Below the pieces are notes generated by a model. It was not told the origin of the DNA, ran no database searches, and was given only the letters and a program-made list of their open reading frames with translations. Below are positions 43,090-54,139 of a stretch of 64,000 bases of DNA, piece by piece. Made by a program: the position numbers and the translations under genes. The stretch's first letter is position 1. Each line of letters opens with the position of its first letter. Source of the DNA: Fennellomyces sp. T-0311 (taxonomy: Eukaryota; Mucoromycota; Mucoromycetes; Mucorales; Lichtheimiaceae); NCBI GenBank assembly GCA_025266875.1, contig JALLLT010000046.1:62001-126000 (forward strand), in the 5' to 3' direction.

Positions 43090-46000
43090 AACAAGCCCAA
43101 ATAAGGCTCATCAACTTATATGCACTACACTGCATTACAGATCATCTGCTGGAAAGAGGCTGTGCATTCATGTTGAGGAGGTGGAAGGGAATTGATAAGG
43201 ATGGGGCTTATCATTCCGATGGCAAGCTCATATGTTTCTTTGCAATTGACAATGTTTTGAAACCCGGCATTGGTAACGTAATGATGGGTCAGCGGATGAA
43301 AGTTAATTAATGCCTCTGTTTTTGGTAAATCTGCCAGATCACAGAGGTTAGATAGCATTCGACACCCGATGAATACTATAAACGTACACGCAATACTGAC
43401 TACACCTGCTATATATGAAACGGCAGCACGAGCCTTGAACTTTCGCGAACGTATTGAATTGGTATCATCAAACCATCAAGGAAAAGGCGGATATATCAGA
43501 ATAGCGCGCCTATTTCCCGTCTGCTCACGAAAAATAAAAGTATCGAAACAGGTATTCCGTGTCTCCCGTGAAGAACTTGCCGAACTGCAATGCAGTAGAG
43601 AAGTTTATTTCCTCGGAGTGCATGATTCTGTCTCCTCCAGACAAAAGGGTTAACGTTATGAGCATCAGGCATTTTTTCTCAAGAAGCATGGACTTCACTT
43701 CTTCGTTCTTTTATTAATACTTCGATACTTCCGAAGATCATGCACCGTCACTCAATGTGGTGTGCCGCAGCAACGAACCCCAACCAAAAAAAATACGACG
43801 CATTAAATGCCGCGATCGGCACTGTACATGGCAGCGATGGTAACAACCACACCAAAAGCTTAAAGCGGTAATGTTTGTTGTGATGAATACTTGGAAAAGA
43901 AAAGTATCAAGATTAGCCGGCGTAACCTGCCCTGGGAATTTGAGATTCAAAATCGAGCAATAGTCCCATAGTGAAACATCGCGTAACCCCTCCCCCTTAC
44001 CGTTGTCCTACAGGAGTTTATGCATTTTCAGATGCTTGATCCATTGAGAACCTCGCATGGTAATGCCTAATTTTGTGGTACCCAGTTTCAGGGACTTATA
44101 CTTTTATATCATAAACTAATCCTTGTATACGTTGTCCTAAAGTAATGTCTATTTAATATGAAACAGATACTGTAGATCGTAATGTACCATGTATGTAGTT
44201 AAGCGTTGATGGAAAAATGGATCCGCAACGGCTCAGATATATTAAAGTTATCGGCCAGTAGGGGAAAGGTCGTCTCTTCATCCACGAAGAGATTCAATCC
44301 GCCAGTCAACAGCATACTTTGTTGGACTTCAAGTAGGCGTCCTGCTTTCATTTGGTTTCTGAGAGTTGCTTACTCTTGGATAATCTGTGTGCGCGGCAAC
44401 GATGACGGTGAGTTGCTAGCACACGACGACCTGGGTATTGGTGCTTCTGTGCGACGAGTGAGAATTAAAAATACTTCAAGAAGCTTCCCTGGCTATTGTT
44501 GTCATTGTGTCACGTTGTCCCAGATTCATTGAAATGTGTTTAGTAGAAGTGCTGCTTCACGTGGCAACAAGACAAAATGTCATTCTCTATAAATAATTGC
44601 ACATGGCATACTCAGCACCGGGGTAAACTATTGATATCCGCTCATTGAACATTATTCAATTGCGACTTTTATAATCCCTTGCTTGACTTAAACTTTTATT
44701 AATCAAATGTAGCCATGCAGCACTTTTTTTACTCCATTTGTACATTTTTACCCAGCATAGGGCCAGAGCTCTTTGGCTCGGATACCAGTACGAATAGTTA
44801 CAGACACAAAATAAATTGAGATAACCTTATCAGAAGTCAGTCGGTGATTGCTGTATGTCCGAATTAAACCTAATTATAAAATCGTCCGATGTATAGCATC
44901 AAGGAATGCACCCGTTTCATTCGTAAACGCAGTTTTGAGTCCGCGCGATATACAATGTACCATCGACAGCTTCCTCTAAAATAAGCTATTGTATTATAAA
45001 TCAGAGATGGTGCAGTAAACATGTGATTTACTGCCACGTATGAGCGACAATATGTAAACTTCAAATACTCAATCTCAACTTACCGCAACCGCGAAGTCAC
45101 CCACCTACGAATCCCTATTGCTATCTTTTATGTAGTTATTAATTGGAAAGGACGAGAAGTGATTCAAAATAAAGTCATATACAAAAAAGGGCCGGGAACC
45201 GTAGTGCGAATGTGACCAACTAGCTAATAGGATTATGAGTTAAAGGAGCTGTTACGCAGTATGATATCTCATGTTGAGTAAGTGCACGTCTACACATATT
45301 GACCCTTGTGTTTCTCGATAGCCTTGCCAAGTTTACGTTTATGCACTTGATGGAGTTGTTGGCTCCGAAAACTCGAATAAAGCCACCGCAGACAAGGACA
45401 AAGGCATCGTTGGCCAATTACTTTATTTAAGGACAAATCTCCGCTGAATTAACATTACCACATATCCAATCAATCCCATCCATTTAAGTGCCAGAAATAT
45501 CTTTGCGGTCAGTAACAGAAAATCATTACTTATACTTTATACAACTTACCATAAGTAAATGGAAGGGATGATCAGATATAGAATAGTAGCGTTACATACA
45601 GCGGAAAAATGTTCTTTGATAAGTATCATACTCTCCAAAGCTTCTTTAAAGTCACCTATCAAGTAAGAGTGGTTGATGCTTCTACCCGAAGATCACACCA
45701 ATCACAATTACTAACGATGTTGCCACCTGTGTCGTGGCAAGGCACATCACCTTTTAGGACGATACGTTACCCTACCATTAGGGCAGCAATGGCGAAGGAA
45801 AGACGCTTGATGAAAGGTACAGAGGTCGTCAGTAATGCATCATCGTGTATTATTACCCAACCGCGACTTACTTTTTGTTCCAAGGAACCTTGAAAGTTTC
45901 TGTGGACATTTTCGTCACTGGAGACGTTGCATATAAGATTGATATACTGTAGGATTGTCATAAAATACTTACAGCTCATTGTTACGAAAAAGTTCAAGGA

Positions 46001-47001
46001 ACAAAGGTGCTTTGGCCAAGCTGCATATTTATGCCTGACTCTAGGTAAAATGAATTCCGTTCATTTCGTTTCACGATAACGAAAAAAAAAAGACAATTTT
46101 TTTTCATGGCTGTCTATTACCCTCAGAAAATACATGAAAAGAGATCAGTCTTGCCTGGGAAAAATATAGAGAATAGACATGCTTTTCCAGAAAAGAGCTT
46201 AGATTTGACGAAAACAGACGGATTTAGACATCTTTTTTCAGCCTTCTCGTCAACTTCAACTTTCTTTTACTTAAACTCCTATGATATCAGGCGATATTAA
46301 TAATATCCTGGTCTACAGCAGCAGCCCCTTCGATAAATGTGCAATGTTAAGGAAAGCAAGGTAAGGTACATCACCAGTTTGAGGATAATAGCACTTTGAC
46401 TAGCGAGCTATGAAAAATTAATGTAGCGACATATCGCCCAAAGTGAAAAGCAAAATCCTACGCTGGTTTGCTAAGGGCTGTCTGTTTATAAACTACACGA
46501 TAAAGGATACGCAGCTGACAAGTCAAACAGAGTTAAAGATGGCAAAGCTAAATGTCGTGGTAGAAAACTTTCGTTCTCGACTGGATATATATATGTAGCC
46601 TTCATTCATATTTAGCATGGATACTAAAGACTAGAATTACCGGTTGAGCCGAGTGTTCGTAGATCTATAAAAGATAGCTATGCACAATTCCTTTTATTTT
46701 CGGTAAAACAGTGAAGCAAATACTGCTCTTCACAACGATCCACTCAGACACGTATCTGATCTTGTAAGTACTATAGCTTTATGAAAATTTGACATTGGTT
46801 GTATACAAGATGTCAGTATCGGTTAATTTATAGTTCAACTATGATGGCTTCTTTTACTACCTGGATTCAAAAGTGTTTGTAGTTCTTGAAGGACATATTA
46901 AAAACCTAGGTTCGTTTGTCTGCCTCTTCAATTCCTATTATCTATCATAAAATCTCCCTTCATATTCGTGATTCAAAATGAGGAAAATGCCATGAAAAAA
47001 A
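43090..47001. other. 3.9-kb gene-poor region with scattered coding-like pieces
   Basis: No complete gene could be built. Coding-like pieces include minus-strand exon candidates at 44199-44502 (separate entry). Short pieces around 45680-45990 (-) include a hydrophobic segment but do not join in frame with normal splice sites. The rest is AT-rich without recognisable signals. Confidence 0.45.
44199..44502 (-). CDS. Possible last two exons of an unknown gene
   Basis: On the minus strand an acceptor near 44503 opens a frame with PGKLLEVFLILTRRTEAP. A GTAAGC donor and a 57-nt intron ending AACAAAG join it in frame to MLLTGGLNLFVDEETTFPLL, and the frame stops at NISEPLRIHFSINA. The second part looks convincingly protein-like, but no upstream exons or family could be found. 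Confidence 0.3.
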
Positions 47002-47298
47002 TTACACCATGCTCGGTAATTGCATAGAGTGTGGATAAAATATAAGGCTCTCAAGGATAGTATCGTTCAGATTTCCAAAGAAGCCAAACGTCAATATCTC
47101 CAGATGATTATCCGTTTCTTTGATTTTCTCAGCAAATATCCCGAGTCCCTCCGTCCTAACGTAGCCAGGATACATTTGTAGCGATAAAGCTGCATCTTCT
47201 AACAAATATCTTTCGCACAGGTCCAGCAAATCCTTGTTGGCAATACATATTCCACGATAGTCGTGTAAGTGGGGATCCTGAAATATCATTGATAGCAA
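47002..47298 (-). pseudogene. Fragment of an F-box/LRR protein A relative
   Basis: The frame carries RTEGLGIFAEKIKETDNHLE and ILTFGFFGNLNDTILESL. This matches the C-terminal LRRs of gene A (TCEGLLKFTENL and KTLTFGNIGNMDDAVLEQL). No F-box, promoter or N-terminal part is nearby, so it is a decayed fragment. Confidence 0.65.
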
Positions 47299-47609
47299 AA
47301 TCAGTTACTTTCGGCGTAGTCGATCGCGCTGATTATTGACGAGAGAATGCCAAAGATATTGTCATTATGTAAAGATGACAGGAGTATTGACATTAAGATG
47401 TTGAAAGTGAAAGCAGAGTCATATTATTGCGGACGCGTTAGAGCTAAAACAGACATTGAAATTGTACTTGCTGTTTAGTTAAAGGCTTACTAGTTATTTC
47501 ATTCGGAAAGAAGGCTAGTCTGAAACGTTGAAATTAAATTAATAGAATCTTTATATAGCTGCGTAATCCTATCTGAAGTGTCGAGCACTTTTACTTACAG
47601 GTAGCTCCA

Positions 47610-49365
47610 TTAGCCATCCATGATTAAATAACCATGACGTTCATCTGAGAGAATCTGTTCAACAGTCAATTTGTCTTCCTCGGAGAGGAGACCACCATCC
47701 AACTGGGTTTCCTTTCGAATATGCAAATACTGCAACTGGGGAAGTTTCTTGACCAACGCGAGGATATTCCTTCGTACCATATCGATTTCAAGATACTTGA
47801 GTTTTGACTCCCGTATTTAGGCAAAATATAACAAGCTGTCCAGGGTCTGCCGGTGCCATCCACCGATGATTCTCAAGTGATGAAGCTGAAGACAATGTTC
47901 GGCAATTACCTTCATCACCTCGCTGTCACCTTCTATAACTCCATCTGCTGACTTGTGGAATCCAGCACTGTGTGCGTCATACAAGACAATCACTTGCAGA
48001 TTTGGACAACGAGAAAAGAGTGCTGGCAAAACCCTATGGGTGGGAAGACTGGTGATGGCAGAGGTGTTTTGGTAGTAGAGATTGGTAGCAACGCAAATTT
48101 CTTGCAAGTTGAGCGCACCATGATCAGCCAGTATACTAAGAGCACTTGGACCGACTATACGTCCGTAATTAAGGTATATATATTTCAAGGATCTGTAACT
48201 GTCTGTAAATGCGGCACCAATATCGACTTGATCAAGATCAAATTTTCCGCAGCCCAGTACAAGCCTTTGTAGCCCGTTTACTTGGACACGAATTGAATCC
48301 GGACCAGGTCGACCCAGTGGATGAATTTCATGATCTTCAATGGCGCTCATGACACTTGCAGGCATCTCGGCTCGGCTATTCATCACCAAGTTTTTCAGTC
48401 TTGGACAATGCTTTAAAGCTTGAGATATGCATTCCGGTTGATGAAGTCCACCGTTGGAATCAAGAAAAAGGTGCTCCAGGTTGGGGCATTTGCAGAAAAT
48501 ACCACAGAGGAGGCCTTCTTTAATCGGCCCATCACCGGCATACGTGGCATACTCGAAAGACAATTTCAAATACGTGAGCGATAGTAGCCCAATATCGGGA
48601 ACAACGAGTTGACGCAACGGAGGAGCAGAGTAGTTGGTGGCCGGCAGATTTAGTTGTGAGAACGATACATACCCAAGGTTTGCACAGGATTCCAGTAAAG
48701 GCGACAATACTTTGTCGCTGGGGATCATACAATCTATGAATTCCACTTGCACTGATGTATCCAGGGATTGCAGTGCCTGTGCTAAGAGATCTACACTTTT
48801 GTCCGTCCACGTTGAGATACTGTGGAATGCTTTAGAAATGGCTGTTTTAGCGTATAATTATTTTGGTGCAGAAAAGTAACCCACATAGCTTCTGTACCGA
48901 CGAAGTTCTCCAATAGACAAGAAACATAAGAATGTCGTTCATCAGGTTGATATTGACATGATCACTCAAGATAAGTTCCTGGATTTGACCCGTCGAGGCT
49001 TGTGGATCTATGACCGATCCCGTTGCTAATAGTGGTAGCTGAACTGGGAGCTGCTGCCAAAATTCAGGCAAGGAAGCAATGAAGGAGCACCATGTTTCGG
49101 AAACACTGGCGCATCGTAAAAGATCCTGAGAATCTAGGTATCGAAATATATGAGACCAGATATCGTATGGGATTAATTGTTGGATCTGCTGGATATGGTC
49201 GAGCGTGGCTGATACTCTATGGACTTCCTTATGTAGTTGATGGCCTTTGTTCGATGGAAAGTGATCTGACCCTTGCTTGTATATCTCCCCCGAACCAAGA
49301 TGTCCTTTTGCGGAGGTGTACGACTTGTCAATCTTTCTTTGAGCTGCTAACTGGGCTTTTTTCAT
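47610..49365 (-). pseudogene. Broken TPR-F-box-LRR paralogue of gene B
   Basis: Exons 49365-48885 and 48829 onward match gene B closely, with the same intron position and phase (t|ca). Preserved blocks are AQLAAQRKIDKS, the F-box (QLIPYDIWSHIFRYLDSQDL), and LRRs such as CPNLEHLFLDSNG. An in-frame TAA at 47817-47819 interrupts the LRR where gene B reads on (YHFADTVG). The same frame then continues with clear homology (ESKLKYLEIDM, KKLPQLQYLHIRK) to a second stop at 47610. Relative to gene B the basic N-terminus (about 40 residues) and about 14 residues of the TPR are missing. A 497-residue truncated product is still possible. Confidence 0.8.
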
Positions 49366-49845
49366 GGATGGTTATTCTTTCCCGATACCTTTCTGTGGTA
49401 CTTTTTGCTCGCCCGAATTGTTATAATATCTAAGCTTCGTGATTATTGTGCTATACGTTCGTTTAACGGAGGAGGTTTTGTGGGAAAGTTGAAAGAAATG
49501 CATTTTGGGAAAGGAGGCACGCACCGCAAAGCAAAACTTCTTGGCATACACAAGATATTCACATGACTATTGGCGTTTGACATCGTACGAGATGTTCAAT
49601 TGCTGATGTTTTCCGAGTCACGTGAGAGTGAGTGTTTTGAGGTAAATACCTATATATGAGTCAATTAGGCTTCATTGCACTCACCCAAGAGCCCAGCAAA
49701 GAAACTATCGATCTGTTGATAAGATTTGACTAATGAGGCACCTTATAGTATCGGATTAACCCTCTACCGTTTTTTACACTCCCAGACTTTTAGTAGGTGA
49801 GGCTAACTACCATATAAGAAGTTCTGCTTTCTATAGCATGCCTCA
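49366..49845. other. Spacer, no gene seen
   Basis: About 480 bp upstream of the broken gene B paralogue, presumably its former promoter. Nothing else is visible. Confidence 0.45.
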
Positions 49846-50508
49846 GTGGTGTATTATGTAATTCGCGTACTTTGGGCGTACCTGCTGAACTTTCCTCAAA
49901 CGCAATATCTTCACTTATTCATCGATACCGGCAATGACTACAGACACACCAAAAGACTGACGGATCCACAAACAAATTGTGCTTTAAAGAGGAAAACACT
50001 AGTAAAAACAAGAAAACGAGATCAAGCTAGTAAACCAAGGGCTTACTTGAAATGAATCGTGCATCTCACCGTGGAAACTAAGTCTCGTTTAGGTGCCAAA
50101 AATACTGTGGCTGTCAAGCAAGAAGTTGGCAAGCAGCAAATATTTGGTGGGTCGGCAACAAAGCCTACTTTTTGCATTAATCCAAAGCTAGAGAGTGACG
50201 CGTCGACCGCGAAGAACTCGGCAATAGATGACGAGCTGGTGCCTATTCGTCATCTATGACTGCCAGGTCAAGGCTCACCTATTCATTTTATCAACAAGCT
50301 TGGTTATCTTTACATAAAACGTCGAGGATCCCGGAGGCAAATGAAACCGGTCAAGACGAAAAAACCTGTGTATAGATTTTATAAAACCAGGATCGGATTG
50401 GAGAAACTTATGGTCGAGACATTCATTGGGCTGTTGAATCCTTGTTATCAATACGTTACCTGCAAAGATGAGGACCCTGCCAACTGTACCTTAATAATCT
50501 GGCGGTAG
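49846..50508 (+). pseudogene. Unknown gene remnant interrupted by two in-frame TGA codons
   Basis: One reading frame stays protein-like for 660 nt except for TGA at 50053-50055 and at 50257-50259, before ending at TAG (50506-50508). The three pieces are basic (KRKTLVKTRKRDQ), mixed (KPTFCINPKLESDAS) and coding-like (KKPVYRFYKTRIGLEKLMVE, CKDEDPANCTL). I do not recognise the family. The simplest reading is a decayed gene or transposon ORF. Confidence 0.45.
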
Positions 50509-50514
50509 GAGGTG

Positions 50515-50666
50515 CTTGTGGTGTCCTTCAATTGGAAAGCTTCATTGACGAGACCAAAAAGTAAGATGTTGTTTTATTGATGAAAACTACTCTCTATCTA
50601 TACCAATGACAAATCGGGACGGAGAAGATGAATGCTTTCTATCAGAGCCGAATCAATGTTATCACT
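50515..50666 (+). repeat. Diverged dispersed repeat, copy 2
   Basis: Matches 140-298 on the opposite strand; shared blocks are listed there. In this copy the start of the repeat reads VLQLESFIDETKK then stop. It may therefore be the 3' end and 3' flank of the remnant immediately upstream. Confidence 0.6.
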
Positions 50667-50772
50667 GTAATAACTAATGAACATACCGCCTCATTACGAA
50701 GGAGCGGATAACCATGTAGAGACTGAGTTAACGTGAATGGTCCTTCTTGAAGTCTGAACCCAGACCAAGGTC

Positions 50773-50794
50773 TCACTGACTCACAAGTCAGTGA
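50773..50794 (+). repeat. Perfect 9-bp inverted repeat (hairpin)
   Basis: TCACTGACT and AGTCAGTGA are separated by CACA. No T-run follows and no gene end is adjacent, so a function is not assigned. Confidence 0.6.
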
Positions 50795-51073
50795 ATGGGT
50801 CAATAGATAAGTGTGCGATTGTTGATGTAGAAATAAAGGAGCGGATGTAACAAAGGCTGAGATGGAAAGGTATGTAGATAATGGATGGTTGGTGTGTCAA
50901 GATACGACAGTGCTGCAACGTCTCAAGGGTTAGAATCAAGCGAACGATTTGTTCCTGTTAATAATGTCGATAACAAGTTTGCATTCAGCAACTATATAAT
51001 ATCCGATATTGGAGAAGTGTATCATGTTACCAAGAGATGCTACATACGCCTCTATACAAGACTCGACCATCCG

Positions 51074-51163
51074 ATGGGCGACAACGAAGATAAAGAAGAC
51101 GAACCGGCGCCGGAGAAGGCATTACAAACTACACCTCCAACCGTCTCAGGAAGCCGCACATAA
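51074..51163 (+). pseudogene. Fragment sharing an acidic C-terminal tail with 31177-31275
   Basis: The frame MGDNEDKEDEPAPEKALQ ends in SGSRT then stop, and matches the minus-strand tail at 31177-31275. It is preceded in frame by YIRLYTRLDHP. The upstream gene structure could not be defined. Confidence 0.4.
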
Positions 51164-51833
51164 TTGTGTGGGATCTAGGGAACTTATAACACTTCCCTTT
51201 CTTTGTCTCGGCTTTTCTACCTGTACTGTTCTCTGTATATGTTTTTTTTTCCTTTCTTTTTCCATATCAACCTGCCTTTTTTCATCTTCTGGGTTTTTTC
51301 AGGCACGATTGTTGTATCCAACATGAACACACCCTAACAAGCTTCTTTGTCATCTATGCTGTCCGTCAGCGAATAAGAGCTTTCCATCCTTACCGCCGCT
51401 TCCCACTTCCGACATCGGAACGTTGAGCTTCATGCTTACCAAATACTCAGCCAATCAGGTTACTCATAGACACGACCTTCCGGTCAACGCGTCTCTTCAC
51501 GGATATGCTCTGTCAGCATTCATCCTATCGATCATAACGATCCGTAACTGCCCAATGATAATAAGGTTGACATTACACATCACTCACGGAAATACTGGCT
51601 TAAGGAAATCCCATCATGGATAAGCATTTATTATAAATAGAGAGAGCAAAACATATGAAATAAATCAGTTACCTTTTTGAGTCTCGTTGACATATTTGTC
51701 TTTTACACTTGCTTCTCTCTGATTTAACAACGATCGCTGCACATCTACGTTTTTTTATCTTGCGCCCAGGACCGCAAGGAAGAGACCATATACCCATAGG
51801 AGTAGATATAATACCTTTCACAGTAAATTTGTA

Positions 51834-52332
51834 ACTTTTCAACTATAGAAGGTTTGATAGATATTTGTCTGTCAGACTCGTTTTCGATACGTTTGAAGGT
51901 GGAATCACGGTTACCAAAATATACCTTTTGCACGCTATTATGACATGTTCCTTCGACAACATTCAAATCAAAGATGATCATGTCATATATCACGTCAACA
52001 GTGACATAATCAACAATACTTTGAGTAGCTTCAAGTACGGTGCGCGCAAAATGGTTATGAGTAAAGCGTTTAGTCCAACGAAACGCGCTGCCCCAGCAAA
52101 AAACTTCGCGGATGGAGTATATAGTCAGTAGCAGAAACTTCTGTCACCTCTGCCAGAGGTCACTGGAGACACCAATTGGAAGCGCATTGATGTCCTGCCA
52201 TGGAAGAACTTATCCTTCAATAATCATGAAGTGTCGGATGCGAGTCATGTTCGCGAATCAGGCACGCAGTCACTGGCAATAATATACAACCACAGAGGGT
52301 TTGCAGAAGTACCACTTAGCATGGAAAAATAG
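51834..52332 (+). pseudogene. Unknown gene remnant interrupted by in-frame TAG
   Basis: A frame starting RYLSVRLVFDTFEGG runs to TAG at 52129-52131. It then continues in the same frame with protein-like sequence (KRIDVLPWKNLSFNNHEVSD, QSLAIIYNHRGFAEVPL) to TAG at 52330. Family unknown. A minus-strand frame at 52245-52583 overlaps its end and is less convincing. Confidence 0.4.
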
Positions 52333-54139
52333 AATGGGGTAAATGATGGATCATTTGCAATAGGCAGAAAGCAGTACTTTCTACAGGCGGGGCATCTGGA
52401 GTGAACGGTTTTGTTGATGGATATATCGAAACCAATAGCACTATCAAGCACATCAACGGGAATGGACTCGACAATAGGGCAACGTACATTGAATGTATCA
52501 AAGAGCACTTTTAACGTTCGCGTAAATTTATCGCCACCCTTGTAGACAAACCAACAAGAATCAAGCCGAACATGATCTTTCAAAGCGCGTTATGTGGGAC
52601 GGTGAAATGCGGGAAGTGTTGATTCAAATATTTAAGATAACTATTATTATGGCTTACTATGATTTTGTACACAACGTATATTTGTATATTCATTTTCGCA
52701 AGTAGTGAATAAAATAACATGAATACGTACTTGGCTGTTCAAGTGTCCCATGTTTCATCAGTAATACAAGAAATTCAAAACGCTGAGAGTTATCTTTAAC
52801 GACAATCTACGAAGTGGCGAAACTGTCTCCTTAAGTACACCAGTAATGGCATTGTAACTAATGCAACGTATATAATGGGAGGCAGAGCGCATATATATAG
52901 TAGTGGACTAGGAATAGTGACGAGAGCTTGGGTTTACAAAGTATTGTGGTATGTAAATTGGGAGAGAATCTGTAGGAGTAGTAAAAGATTGTGAGAATCA
53001 ATATGTTATACTTATATTCAGTGGAAAGATTCTCTCTATTTATATTGTTAGGACATAACCCATAAACGTATAACTGTATTGGGAGGCTGTCATATAATAT
53101 TCAGGCACATCTCTTTCGCATATCTGGTGTTGTCATAGAGTTAACATCGTGGACACCACAAGTATTCTCAGCATAAAGGAAAGCACAACATCTGCGGCTG
53201 ATCAGTGGGCTTTGACTACTATGCAACCTTTTTCAGGAACGATTGTCATTATAGGAGTTAACAATTACAGTAACTATGGTGTCACCGATACAACACTGCT
53301 GTTGAGCTACACAACCTCCATGGTTAACTTTCTAAACCAACGATGACGGGGAATACCCATTTTTTTTCATCAGAGACAAGTAACTTTTGCTGAATTTGTT
53401 TCAACATTTGCAATTGTACATCAGCCTACGTACATTCAATCAATGAATGTCATCTAGATTATAGACGAGTATGAACTATAAGTATAACTAGGATGAGAAG
53501 AGCATAATTATAAAAATGTGTTACCAAAACGTAAGATGTACGACCACATGGCCATAGTAATCCACCTTTACACGAATTTTTAAAGCTGTTGTCGATCTTT
53601 TGGCGATGATATTTGTAAAATTGGAAAAGTTTACATGGGTCACTTCTCATTTTATCGTTCGTCAAAAGTCAGGAGGCCTAAACATGCGCATCAGTGCATA
53701 ATTCATTATCAGGACCTGCCCTTATTATGACAACGACCGGGCCGAAAAATGCAGCTTAATTGGATGCAGTACGCACACGTGCCCCGAATTATAGTTTAAA
53801 CGTCTAGAACCGGGAATCGGTGTAATGTCAAACCTATCTTAAAACCACTCCTCTTATAAGAGTGCCAATCATCCAGCTGAATGTATATAATATTCCCGAG
53901 TTTTCATGTCATTTTTGCAAAGTCTCAATTATGGAAGAATATGCATATAGATGTATGCTAAAAGTTCAGGAAGATGGTGTCGCGATGAGTCTTGGACTAG
54001 ACCATATGATCCTTTTATCGGGGAAATCTTAAAAAGGGACTTTGCTTTCAATGCGCAGGGTGCCGTAGTATTTATATATTTACACGAGTGCTTTGTTGTT
54101 TTTTTCGCTCCCACGTTTTTTATTTCTCCTCAAAATCAA
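52333..54139. other. 1.8-kb region without a supported gene
   Basis: AT-rich; short frames only. The last 250 bp include the promoter of the F-box/LRR gene C. TATA-like sequences occur near 53884 and 54070. Confidence 0.45.

Noticed and set aside
43369..43653. 94-codon plus-strand frame
   Set aside because: No motif, no homologue recognised and no clear promoter or intron structure; indistinguishable from chance in this region.
45680..45997. Possible multi-exon membrane microprotein on the minus strand
   Set aside because: Pieces such as MSTETFKVPWNKK and a hydrophobic span look real. But joining them in frame needs a splice site one base away from GT-AG, so no gene model is supportable.
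52245..52583. 112-codon minus-strand frame with a CPACRKYC motif
   Set aside because: Only one pair of CxxC-like residues, no second zinc-binding half, and it overlaps a better plus-strand coding remnant.
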